From: Agrobacterium tumefaciens str. B6
GTDB taxonomy: Bacteria > Pseudomonadota > Alphaproteobacteria > Rhizobiales > Rhizobiaceae
Direction of reading: 5' to 3'
DNA: 64,000 nt
Assembly (NCBI RefSeq): GCF_001541315.1
Contig: NZ_LMVK01000034.1
Coordinates: 329,431 to 393,430 of the forward strand
The notes beneath the pieces are model-generated. The model did no database searches. It was not told the origin of the DNA and saw nothing but the letters and a program-made list of their open reading frames with translations. A program made the translations under genes and the position numbers. Shown here in pieces: positions 44,636-53,900 of this stretch (position 1 is its first letter; every line of letters begins with the position of its first letter).

Positions 44636-46245
44636 GCTTCGATCGCCCTTCCCTTGAGTGCGAAGAGACCACGCGGCCGCTTCTGGATGAACAGGATGAT
44701 GAGGACGAGCACGAGGATCTTGCCGAGAACGGCGCCGACCGTCGGCTCAAGGAACTTGTTGAGCACGCCAAGCGACAGCGCCCCCACCAGCGTTCCCCAG
44801 AGATTGCCGACGCCGCCGAACACCACCACCATGAAACTGTCGATGATGTAGCTCTGGCCGAGATTGGGAGAGACATTGTCGATCTGCGACAGCGCCACAC
44901 CCGCAAGACCGGCGACGCCGGAACCGAGCGCAAAGGTGAAGGCATCCACCCAGGGTGTGCGGATGCCCATGGAAGAGGCCATGCGGCGGTTCTGGGTCAC
45001 GGCGCGCATCTGCAACCCGAAGGAGGAGCGCTTCAAAAGCACCAGCAGCGCGAAGAAGACCGAGAGCGAGAAACAGACAATCCAGACCCGGTTCCAGGTG
45101 AAATTGAGATAACCGACGCTGAAGGAGCCGGACATCCAGCCGGGGCTGCCAACTTCCCGGTTGGTCGGGCCGAAGATGGAGCGCACGCCCTGTTGCAGGA
45201 TGAGTGAAATGCCCCAGGTGGCCAGCAGCGTTTCCAGCGGCCGCCCGTAAAGGAAGCGGATGACGCCACGCTCCATGATGAGCCCGACGAAGGCCGTCAC
45301 CAGAAAAGCAGCTGGCAGTGCGATGGCGAGCGACCAGTCGAACAGGCCGGGGAAATGGCTGCGGATCACCTCCTGCACCATGAAGGTGGAATAGGCGCCG
45401 ATCATCACCATCTCGCCATGGGCCATGTTGATGATGCCCATCACGCCGAAGGTGATGGCAAGGCCGATGGCCGCGAGCAGCAGTACGGAGCCGAGCGACA
45501 GGCCGTACCATACATTCTGTGCGTAATCCCAGAAGGCGAGCGCGCTTTCGATGCTCGCAATGGCGTTGTCGATATCCGGCTTCAGGCTCTGATCCACCGA
45601 CGAGGACGCCGCCATGAGGATGCTGATGGCATCGCGGCCACCAAGGTTCTTGATGGTGGCGATCGCTTCTTTCTTTACCTCGAGGGGGCGGTCGGAGGAG
45701 AGCAGCGAGACGGCCCGCGCCTCCTCCATCCGGGTCCGCACCTCATTATCGGCCTCCTTGGCGATGGCCGCTTCCAGCAATTCGAGATTTTCGGCGCTCG
45801 GCGCTTTCAAGACGGCATCGGCCGCCGAAAGCCGCACGGATTTTTCCGGGCTTAGCAGGGTCAGACCGCCGAGAGCGGCACGGATGACGCGGCGAAGATT
45901 GTTGTTGATCTTGATCTTAGAGACGGCGGCCTTGGGGGCCTCACCGGCGCTTTCGCCGCTCAGCGGATCGATCAACGTGAAGCTCGACCCTGCTGGTTTC
46001 GTCATGAACACCAGATTATCGGTCTTGCGCACGTAAAGATCACCCGCCGCGAAAGCCTCGAGCGCCGGCACGACCCGCGCATCGCCGGTGGCGGCGATCT
46101 GCCCGATCAGCGTTTCGGCCTGTTTGAAGTCCGCCGTGCCGAGTTGGTCGATCAGCGCCTTCGGATCGCTTTGCGCGAAGGATTGCGCCGCGATCCCGAG
46201 GGTGAGCCAGAGAAAGATGGCTCCGAGAAAAGATCGGATCGTCAT
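44632..46245 (-). CDS. urtB: Urea ABC transporter permease UrtB
   Basis: A 537-residue protein: a signal peptide (FLGAIFLWLTLGIAAQSFA), an extracytoplasmic region of about 200 residues with HEAT-like helices (KIKINNNLRRVIRAALGGLTLLSPEKSVRL), then a LivH-like permease (GLSLGSVLLLAAIGLAITFGVMGIINMAHGEM, EVGSPGWMSG). This long N-terminal domain is normal for UrtB and absent from LivH. ATG 46245 follows AAGGAACCC. Repeats precede it in the gap to urtA. Confidence 0.95.
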   Translation of the reverse strand: MTIRSFLGAIFLWLTLGIAAQSFAQSDPKALIDQLGTADFKQAETLIGQIAATGDARVVPALEAFAAGDLYVRKTDNLVFMTKPAGSSFTLIDPLSGESAGEAPKAAVSKIKINNNLRRVIRAALGGLTLLSPEKSVRLSAADAVLKAPSAENLELLEAAIAKEADNEVRTRMEEARAVSLLSSDRPLEVKKEAIATIKNLGGRDAISILMAASSSVDQSLKPDIDNAIASIESALAFWDYAQNVWYGLSLGSVLLLAAIGLAITFGVMGIINMAHGEMVMIGAYSTFMVQEVIRSHFPGLFDWSLAIALPAAFLVTAFVGLIMERGVIRFLYGRPLETLLATWGISLILQQGVRSIFGPTNREVGSPGWMSGSFSVGYLNFTWNRVWIVCFSLSVFFALLVLLKRSSFGLQMRAVTQNRRMASSMGIRTPWVDAFTFALGSGVAGLAGVALSQIDNVSPNLGQSYIIDSFMVVVFGGVGNLWGTLVGALSLGVLNKFLEPTVGAVLGKILVLVLIILFIQKRPRGLFALKGRAIEA

Positions 46246-46296
46246 GTCGGGTTCCTTGGAGCGTTTCCGATAAAAGCGCCGTCTGTGGGTGCCGCC

Positions 46297-46455
46297 ACCC
46301 CCCTCTGCCCTGCCGGGCATCTCCCCCACAGGTGGGGAGATCGGCAAGGGGCGCCTGCATCGCTCTATCTCAACCGATGAGGAAGGCGGGGCGCCTTGCC
46401 GCGAGTCGATCTCCCCACCTGTGGGGGAGATGCCCGGCAGGGCAGAGGGGGGCAT
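46297..46455. repeat. RIME-like mosaic repeat, type B
   Basis: Bounded by CCCCCCTCTGCCCTGCCGGG and its inverted copy, with inner palindromes ATCTCCCCACCTGTGGGGGA. It fills most of the urtA-urtB gap. Related copies are at 21541-21665 and 63801-63954. Confidence 0.85.
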
Positions 46456-46527
46456 GCTTGTTCAGTTCGGGCGATAGGAGTGCAAAGTCACCGCCCCCGA
46501 CAAGGGGGCGGCAACCAACCGTCGCTA

Positions 46528-47817
46528 TCAGCTACCCTTGCCGCCGCACTTGCCACTGGCCACATTGAAGTTGCCGCAAGACATCGGCTTCCTCCAGTCC
46601 GAGATCAGATCCTTCGAGTCCGGCAGGTAATCCGACCATTCATCACCCACCACCTGCGGCGTCTGCTGCACGATCTCAAACTGCCCATCGGCCTGGATTT
46701 CGCCGATCAGCACCGGCTTGGTGATGTGGTGGTTCGGCATGACGGTGGAGTAACCGCCCGAAAGGTTCGGCACCGAAACGCCGATGATCGAGTCCAGAAC
46801 CTTGTCCGTATCGGTCGTGCCGGCGGATTCGACGGCCTTTACCCAGGCGTTGAAACCGATATAGGCCGCTTCCATCGGGTCGTTGGTCACGCGCTTGTCG
46901 TTTTTCGTAAACGCGTGCCAGGTCTTGATGAACTCGGCATTGACCGGAGCATCGACAGACTGGAAGTAGTTCCAGGCGGCAAGGTGGCCGACGAGCGGTG
47001 CGGTATCGAGACCGGCAAGCTCTTCTTCGCCAACAGAGAAGGCGACGACCGGAATGTCTTCCGCCTTGATACCCTGGTTCGCCAGTTCTTTGTAGAACGG
47101 CACGTTGGCGTCGCCGTTGATGGTGGAGACCACGGCGGTCTTCTTGCCGGCCGAGCCGAACTTCTTGATGTCGGACACGATCGTCTGCCAGTCGGAATGA
47201 CCGAATGGCGTGTAGTTGATCATGATGTCCTCTTCCTTGACGCCCTTCGACATCAGGTAGGCCTTCAGGATCTTGTTGGTGGTCTGCGGGTAGACATAGT
47301 CCGTGCCGGCCAGAACCCAGCGCTCCACACCTTCGGTGCTGGCGAGATAATCGACGGCCGGAATGGCCTGCTGGTTCGGTGCCGCACCCGTATAGAAGAT
47401 GTTGCGCGAGGATTCCTCACCCTCGTACTGAACCGGGTAGAACAGGATCGAATTCAGCTCTTCGAAAACCGGCAGCACGGATTTGCGCGAGGAAGACGTC
47501 CAGCAGCCGAAGACGGCGGCGACCTTGTCCTGCGAAATCAGCTGGCGGGCCTTTTCGGCGAAAAGCGGCCAGTCGGAGGCCGGATCGACCACCACGGCTT
47601 CGAGTTTCTTGCCGAGAACGCCGCCCTTCTTGTTCTGCTCGTCGATGAGCATCAGCATGGCGTCTTTCAGCGTCGTCTCTGAAATCGCCATGGTGCCGGA
47701 AAGCGAATGCAGCACGCCGACCTTGATCGTGTCATCAGCTGCAAACGCGCCGTGGAAGGCGGTGGTGGACAGGATCGCGCCAAGCAGCGCGGCACTAAGC
47801 GTCTTGCGGAACATCAT
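46528..47817 (-). CDS. urtA: Urea ABC transporter substrate-binding protein UrtA
   Basis: A 429-residue periplasmic binding protein with a signal peptide (LSAALLGAILSTTAFHGAFAA). The mature start DDTIKVGVLHSLSGTMAISETTLKDA is diagnostic of UrtA, and YPVQYEGEESSRNIFYTGAAPNQQ and GHLAAWNYFQSVD are further family segments. ATG 47817 or the adjacent ATG 47814 serves as start, after AAGGAGAGGGG. First gene of the urt operon. Confidence 0.96.
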   Translation of the reverse strand: MMFRKTLSAALLGAILSTTAFHGAFAADDTIKVGVLHSLSGTMAISETTLKDAMLMLIDEQNKKGGVLGKKLEAVVVDPASDWPLFAEKARQLISQDKVAAVFGCWTSSSRKSVLPVFEELNSILFYPVQYEGEESSRNIFYTGAAPNQQAIPAVDYLASTEGVERWVLAGTDYVYPQTTNKILKAYLMSKGVKEEDIMINYTPFGHSDWQTIVSDIKKFGSAGKKTAVVSTINGDANVPFYKELANQGIKAEDIPVVAFSVGEEELAGLDTAPLVGHLAAWNYFQSVDAPVNAEFIKTWHAFTKNDKRVTNDPMEAAYIGFNAWVKAVESAGTTDTDKVLDSIIGVSVPNLSGGYSTVMPNHHITKPVLIGEIQADGQFEIVQQTPQVVGDEWSDYLPDSKDLISDWRKPMSCGNFNVASGKCGGKGS

Positions 47818-47915
47818 CGGAAGAACCCCTCTCCTTGTTGGCCTCTCGTCGAGGCTCAGCGGCATCTGCGGCCGCTGCTGGGAGGGACTATCGATCTCGC
47901 GGACGCGAAACCGTA

Positions 47916-47931
47916 TACGTCAATTGACGTA
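47916..47931. promoter_or_regulatory. Perfect 16-base palindrome upstream of urtA
   Basis: TACGTCAATTGACGTA reads the same on both strands. It is about 100 bp upstream of the urtA start, a typical distance for a regulator site. The protein that would bind it is unknown. Confidence 0.55.
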
Positions 47932-48024
47932 GGCGGGGTGGCGAAAGATGCAGGGAAGGAGATTTGGGAGAAAGCTCGGCCTAAAGATCCGCCGGCATTT
48001 ATGTTCGACCGTCCCGCCTATTCG

Positions 48025-48102
48025 ACGTCATCCTCGCCCTTGAGGCGAGGATCCATAGGCGCTCCCATCGTGAATCCACGGGTCAAGCCCGAGGTTGACG
48101 CA
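48025..48102. repeat. Type C palindromic repeat
   Basis: Contains CGTCATCCTCGCCCTTGAGG, CGAGGATCCATAGGCG and CACGGGTCAAGCCCGAGGTTG. It is related to the copy at 33478-33553 but with its modules in a different order. Confidence 0.7.
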
Positions 48103-48177
48103 GAGTGGGCCTGAAGAGTTGAAGACGCAAACGTGGCTAGGCCCACCACAATCGGTAAAACTTCACAAGAAGCCAGA

Positions 48178-48375
48178 TCAGGAATGCGGCTTGTCGTTCC
48201 GCTCTTCGTCGCGGATCGCATCATCGTGATACCAGGAACCGAAGTCGATATGCGGTTCCTGCGCCTGGCGCTCGAGGTCGTTCAGGCCGCTGCTGCGGAA
48301 CTTCGAAAGACCCGCGCGCCCGCCGACCGGGAATTGATAGATCGTTGCCGTCTCGCGATGAATGCCAGTTGCCAT
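48178..48375 (-). CDS. DUF2735 family small protein
   Basis: A protein of about 65 residues starting MATGIHRETATIYQFPVGGR, the hallmark of DUF2735, a short rhizobial family. ATG 48375 is used; ATG 48384 is also possible. It is divergent from glnII, an arrangement that suggests joint nitrogen control. Function unknown. Confidence 0.8.
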   Translation of the reverse strand: MATGIHRETATIYQFPVGGRAGLSKFRSSGLNDLERQAQEPHIDFGSWYHDDAIRDEERNDKPHS

Positions 48376-48865
48376 TTCGATCATCTCACTTTGTTTGCAT
48401 CGAAGCACTTTTTGTATGGAGCAAACCCGCAAGCGCCGGATTCGCTCCGTTTGATTAAAAAAAAATCACGTTGCGAAAAATATAGGCATTAATCGTCTCA
48501 TATACAAGAAAAACCATTCCGAAAGCGCCGGTTTTTGGGGCAAATGCCGATCCCTCGCGCGCAATTGAAATCATTGCACCGCAGCAGGGCATTTCCCCGC
48601 CAGACGTCGGCTATCTATCAGGATTCAATGATGAAACATGAGGGGTGAATTTGCCTGCCGCAGTGCAGCAGAAGCGGACCGAGGTGATACCGCAGCCCCT
48701 GCATGACAGGGCCCCTGAAAGATTTTTCGAAGAATTCGCCCGATATCGCCAATCTGGCACGCGGCATGCATCTAACCCGTCAGCCCTTGAACGCGAATGC
48801 GCTTCCGGTGGTCAAAGCCACGGGAGGCCTCAAGGCTTCGCATTGTTACCTATGAGAGGTTCGTA
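48376..48865. other. Divergent region between DUF2735 gene and glnII
   Basis: About 490 bp, AT-rich at its left end. It holds the sigma-54-type glnII promoter at 48755-48770 and a possible, weak NtrC site (TGCACC...GGGCA) at 48575-48591. Short open frames here look non-coding. Confidence 0.6.
48755..48770 (+). promoter_or_regulatory. Sigma-54 (RpoN) promoter of glnII
   Basis: TGGCACGCGGCATGCA matches the -24/-12 consensus TGGCACG-N4-TTGCA with one mismatch (ATGCA for TTGCA). It is 96 bp before the glnII start codon. NtrC/RpoN control of glnII is known in rhizobia. Confidence 0.8.
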
Positions 48866-49900
48866 ATGACTAAGTTCAAACTCGAGTACATCTGGCTGGA
48901 CGGATACAAGCCGGTCCCCAACCTGCGCGGCAAGACACAGGTCAAGGAATTCGACGAATTCCCGACGCTCGAGCAGCTGCCGCTTTGGGGTTTTGATGGC
49001 TCGTCCACCCAGCAGGCCGAAGGCCACTCGTCGGATTGCGTGCTGAAGCCCGTTGCGATCTATCCCGATCCGGCCCGCACCAACGGCGTACTCGTCATGT
49101 GCGAAGTCATGATGCCTGATGGCGTCACCCCGCATGCATCGAACAGCCGCGCGACCATCCTCGACGACGAGGACGCATGGTTCGGTTTCGAACAGGAATA
49201 CTTCTTCTACCAGGACGGCCGTCCGCTCGGCTTCCCCGAGCAGGGCTACCCGGCTCCGCAGGGTCCGTATTACACCGGCGTCGGCTTCAAGAACGTTGGT
49301 TCGGTTGCCCGCGAAATCGTTGAAGAGCACCTCGACCTCTGCCTCGAAGCAGGCATCAACCACGAAGGCATCAACGCCGAAGTGGCCAAGGGCCAGTGGG
49401 AATTCCAGGTATTCGGCAAGGGCTCCAAGCGCGCCGCCGACCAGATCTGGATCGCCCGTTACCTGCTGGTACGCCTTTGCGAACAGTACGGCATCGACGT
49501 CGAGTTCCATTGCAAGCCGCTCGGCGACACCGACTGGAACGGTTCGGGCATGCATTGCAACTTCTCCACCAAGTTCCTGCGTGAAGTTGGCGGCAAGGAA
49601 TATTTCGAAGCCCTCATGGCTGCCTTTGCCAAGAACTGGAAAGAGCACATCGACGTTTACGGTCCGGACAACCATCTGCGCCTGACCGGCAAGCACGAAA
49701 CCGCTCCGTGGAACAAGTTCTCCTACGGCGTTGCCGACCGTGGCGCGTCGATCCGCGTTCCGCATTCCTTCGTCAACAACGGTTACCGTGGTTACCTCGA
49801 AGACCGTCGTCCGAACTCGCAGGGCTGCCCCTACCAGATCGCTTCCGTCGTTCTGAAGACGATCGCAGAAGTGCCGCTCGCAAAGTCGGCTGCTGCCTGA
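48866..49900 (+). CDS. glnII: Glutamine synthetase type II
   Basis: A 344-residue eukaryotic-type glutamine synthetase that assimilates ammonium. ATG 48866 gives MTKFKLEYIWLDGYKPVPNLRGKT, after a GAGAGG site. Family motifs: LPLWGFDGSSTQQAEGHSSD, WFGFEQEYFFYQDGRPLGFP, GPYYTGVG, LGDTDWNGSGMHCNFSTK and GVADRGASIRVP. The size is far below GSI (about 470), confirming the GSII type. Codon use is strongly biased to preferred codons, consistent with high expression. Confidence 0.97.
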   Translation: MTKFKLEYIWLDGYKPVPNLRGKTQVKEFDEFPTLEQLPLWGFDGSSTQQAEGHSSDCVLKPVAIYPDPARTNGVLVMCEVMMPDGVTPHASNSRATILDDEDAWFGFEQEYFFYQDGRPLGFPEQGYPAPQGPYYTGVGFKNVGSVAREIVEEHLDLCLEAGINHEGINAEVAKGQWEFQVFGKGSKRAADQIWIARYLLVRLCEQYGIDVEFHCKPLGDTDWNGSGMHCNFSTKFLREVGGKEYFEALMAAFAKNWKEHIDVYGPDNHLRLTGKHETAPWNKFSYGVADRGASIRVPHSFVNNGYRGYLEDRRPNSQGCPYQIASVVLKTIAEVPLAKSAAA

Positions 49901-49911
49901 TAAGCCAAGAC

Positions 49912-49944
49912 ATGGCGTCGCCCGAACCGGGCGACGCCATTTTT
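49912..49944 (+). terminator. Rho-independent terminator of glnII
   Basis: Arms ATGGCGTCGCCCG and CGGGCGACGCCAT form a perfect 13-bp stem with a 3-base loop, followed by TTTT, 11 bp after the stop codon. Confidence 0.95.
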
Positions 49945-50116
49945 GTGTCCACCAAACGGCCGGACCGGACAGGTGACCTTTCGCCATCGCCGTGCGCGAC
50001 ATAGACTTTCTTATGCGCAAATTCAGAAATGTTGCGTGGCTTCGAGCAACTGCATCGGATTTTCCGAAAACCGCGACACAGCTTTCGTCCGATGCTCTAA
50101 AGCAAGAAAGTGAGCG

Positions 50117-50887
50117 ATGGGCATTCTCCGCAAATTCTCTCTCGAAAACCGCATCGCCGTCATCACCGGCAGTGGCCGCGGCCTCGGTTTCGAAATCGCC
50201 AAGGCTTTCGCCGAAGCTGGTGCCCATGTGTGGCTGACCGGCCGTAATGCGCAGACGCTGGAAGAGGCGGCAGACACCCTTCGTAACGCCGGCGGAAAAG
50301 CCGATTATGCGGCCTTCGACATCGCTGATACGGCCGCCGGAAGCGCCCTTGTTCGCCGCATCATGGATGAATTCGGCCATCTCGATATTCTCGTCAACAA
50401 TGTCGGCGCGCGCGACCGTCGCCCGCTTGCCGAATTCAGCGACGACGATGTGCTGGAGCTTATCCGCACCGACCTCACCTCCTCCGTCTCGCTGTCGCGG
50501 GATGCTGCGCAAGCCATGAATGCCAATGGTTACGGCCGCATCATCACCATCACCTCCATTCTCGGCCACATCGTCCGGCCGGGTGATGCGATCTACCCCG
50601 TCGCCAAGCAGGGCCTGACCGGGCTGATGCGCGCAATCGCTGTCGAATATGGTGCGCGCGGCATCACCAGCAACGCCATTGCACCCGGCATGTTCGCCAC
50701 GGAAACCAATGCGGCCCTTGCCGAAAACCCTGACATGGTCGCCTTTGCCAAACTGCGCGTGCCGCTGGAACGCTGGGGCAGGCCGGATGAAATCGCCGGT
50801 GCAGCCCTGTTTCTGGCCAGCGACGCCTCCTCCTTCGTCAACGGCCATGTGCTGACGGTGGATGGCGGCATGTCGGTGCGGCTGTGA
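50117..50887 (+). CDS. SDR-family oxidoreductase
   Basis: A 256-residue short-chain dehydrogenase. The cofactor motif is VITGSGRGLGFEIAKAFAEAGAHVWLTGRN, NNVG follows, and the catalytic Ser-Tyr-Lys triad is in ITSILGHIVRPGDAIYPVAKQ. The C-terminus FVNGHVLTVDGGMSVRL is typical. It resembles gluconate 5-dehydrogenase-like SDRs, but the substrate cannot be fixed. The transporter-kinase gene starts 43 bp downstream, so the three may be one transcript. Confidence 0.9.
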   Translation: MGILRKFSLENRIAVITGSGRGLGFEIAKAFAEAGAHVWLTGRNAQTLEEAADTLRNAGGKADYAAFDIADTAAGSALVRRIMDEFGHLDILVNNVGARDRRPLAEFSDDDVLELIRTDLTSSVSLSRDAAQAMNANGYGRIITITSILGHIVRPGDAIYPVAKQGLTGLMRAIAVEYGARGITSNAIAPGMFATETNAALAENPDMVAFAKLRVPLERWGRPDEIAGAALFLASDASSFVNGHVLTVDGGMSVRL

Positions 50888-50930
50888 GAACGGCAAAACA
50901 CCTTTTGCGGGAAGGGGCTGGATCCTAGGC

Positions 50931-53900
50931 ATGGCCGCACGGCAACGCATCATCCCCGTCAGGCGCGAATATAACCGCTGGGTCGCCAACCAGACGCTGG
51001 AAGATTATGCGCTGCGCTTCACCGCTAAAAGCGCCCGGCAATTTTCGTCCAACCGCATCTCCCACACCGCCATCGGCGCTATTTCCTTTCTGGCACTGGA
51101 AGCCATCGGCGGCGCGATCACGCTGTCATACGGCACCACCAACGCCTTTTACGCCATCATCGTCGCGGCCATTGCCATGCTTGCCGTCGGCCTGCCGATC
51201 AGCCGTTACGCCATCCGCCACGGCGTCGATATCGACCTCCTGACACGCGGCGCGAGCTTCGGTTACATCGGCTCCACCATCACCTCGCTGATCTACGCCG
51301 CCTTCACCTTCATGCTCTTCGCCATAGAGGCGTCGATCATGTCCGGCGCGCTGGAGCTGGCGCTCGGCATTCCCCTGTGGATCGGCTACATCATCTCCGC
51401 CGTCATGGTCATTCCGCTCGTCACCCATGGCGTGCGCCTCATCAGCCGTTTCCAGATCATCACCCAGCCCTTCTGGATCGTGCTGAACGTATTGCCCTTC
51501 ATCTTCATCGCTTTGATGGACTGGGAAAAATACGATCTGTGGCGAGCCTTTTCCGGCATTCATCACGCCTCCGGTCCGCCGGGCACCGTGGCCCATTTCA
51601 ATCTGGTGGAATTCGGCGCGGCGTCTGCCGTCATCCTCGCGCTGATGTCGCAGATCGGCGAACAGGTGGATTTCCTGCGCTTCCTGCCCGCCGAGGGCCA
51701 GAGCCGTCTGCGCCATCGCATCGCGGTCTTTCTGGCGGGTGCTGGCTGGGTCGTCGTGGGCGTGCCAAAGCTGCTGGCCGGTTCCTTCCTCGTGGTCTTG
51801 ACCTTCAGTTCCGGCGTCTCGGTGGACCGCGCCGCCGATCCGGCCCAGATGTACCTGACCGCCTTCGGCTACATGATCCCCAACCATACGGCGGCCATGC
51901 TGCTGATGGTCGCCTTCGTGGTCGTCTCGCAGCTGAAGATCAACGTCATGAACGCCTATGCGGGCTCGCTCGCCTGGTCCAACTTCTTCTCCCGCCTCAC
52001 CCACAGCCATCCCGGCCGCGTGGTCTGGCTGGTCTTCAACGTGGTGATCGCGCTGCTGTTGATGGAACTCGGCATCTATCGCCTGCTGGAAGAAACGCTC
52101 GGCATTTTTTCCATCGTTGCCATGGCCTGGCTCTGCACCATCTCGGCCGATCTGTTCATCAACAAGCCGCTCGGCCTTGCCCCACCGGGCATCGAGTTCA
52201 AGCGCGCCCATCTCTACGATATCAATCCCGTCGGCGTCGGCTCCATGGCGCTTTCGGCCACCATTGCGCTGATGGCGCATTTCGGCACCTTCGGCGCACT
52301 CGCTGCCTCGCTTGCGCCCTATCTCACCCTCATCGTCGCCTTCATCGCCTCGCCGCTGATCGCCTGGGGCACGAAGGGCAAATTCTATCTGGCTCGCAAG
52401 CCGCGCCAGAAATGGCGCGAGCTGAGCGCCATCACCTGCTCCATCTGCGAACACCCGTTCGAGCCGGAAGACATGGCATGGTGTCCGGCCTATGCGGCGC
52501 CGATCTGTTCGCTCTGCTGCTCGCTGGACAGCCGCTGCCATGACATGTGCAAGCCGAAGGCCAAGCTCAACTATCAGGTCGCGACGGTCGCAAAATCTTT
52601 CCTGCCCCACCAACTGGTTGCAAAACTCGCCACACGGCTCGGACGTTATGGCATGGCGGCGGCCATCGCCGTCCCCCCCCTTGGCGGCATATTGGCGCTC
52701 ATCGCCCATCAGGTCGGCACCGCCTCGCCGGCAACGGCTGACGTGGTCAACCGCACCATCCTCATCGTGTTTTTCGTCTTTGCCGTCATTGCCGGCATCG
52801 TCTGCTGGTTTCTGGTTCTTGCCCATGACAGCCGGGTGGTCGCGGAAGAGGAATCCTCACGCCAGAACACGCTGCTGTTGAAGGAAATCGCAGCCCACAA
52901 GAAGACCGACGCCGCCCTTCAGGACGCCAAGGAAACGGCGGAAGCCGCCAACCGCGCCAAGAGCCGCTACGTTGTGGGCCTCAGCCACGAATTGCGCACA
53001 CCGCTTAATGCCGTTTTAGGTTACGCGCAGATCCTCGAACGCGACGAAACTATCCCTCCTCCCCGGCAATCGGCCATCAAGGTCATCCGCCGTTCCGCCG
53101 ACCATCTGTCGGGCCTGATCGACGGGCTTCTGGATATTTCCAAGATCGAGGCGGGCCGGTTGCAGGTCTATTCCAACGAGATCAACATTCAGGATTTCCT
53201 CGACCAGATCGTCGATATGTTCCGCCCGCAGGCGCAGGCCAAGGGTCTGGAATTCCGGCATGAACGCGCCCATTCCCTGCCGCAATATGTGCGCACGGAT
53301 GAAAAGCGTCTGCGCCAGATTCTCGTCAACCTGCTCTCCAACGCCATCAAATTCACCGACGAGGGCAGCGTCACCTTCGATGTCGCCTATCGCAGCCAGG
53401 TCGCAAGCTTCACGGTGTCGGATACCGGGCGCGGCATCGCCGAAAAAGATCTCGCCCGCATCTACGAGCCTTTCCAGCGCGGCGAGGCCGAAAGCGTGCG
53501 CCCCATGCCGGGCCTCGGCCTCGGGCTGACAATCACAAGGCTTCTGACCAACACGCTCGGCGGCGAGATTTCGGTCTCCAGCGAAAAGGATCAGGGTTCC
53601 ACCTTCCGCGTCCGCCTCATGCTGTCTGCCGTGCACCGGCCAAGCACGGCGCCTGCGCCGGAAAAGACCATCCGCTCCTATTCCGGCCCACGCCGCACCA
53701 TCGTGGTGGTTGATGACAATGAGGATCACCGCGAGCTGATGCGGCAGGTGCTCTCGCCACTCGATTTCGTGGTGCTGACCGCCCAGAGCGGACCGGAATG
53801 CCTGACGCTGATCGAAGGCGTGAAGCCCGATCTTTTCCTCATCGATATTTCCATGCCCGGCATGACCGGCTGGCAGCTGGTGACGAAACTGCGCGAAGCC

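Larger units (their letters stand above)
47818..48177. other. urtA upstream region
   Basis: A 360 bp gap between urtA and the DUF2735 gene, both on the minus strand. It contains a perfect 16-base palindrome (47916-47931) and a type C repeat (48025-48102). I see no sigma-54-type promoter here. Confidence 0.6.

Noticed and set aside
46245..46455. N-terminal extension of UrtB
   Set aside because: The open frame runs through a type B repeat; the signal peptide and ribosome site support ATG 46245.
48575..48591. NtrC binding site TGCACC...GGGCA upstream of glnII
   Set aside because: Only one half-site is good; too weak to list as a feature, though NtrC control is expected from the sigma-54 promoter.
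48830..50989. 719-residue minus-strand frame spanning glnII and SDR genes
   Set aside because: It crosses a strong terminator and two well-supported genes, and its translation has no recognisable domain.
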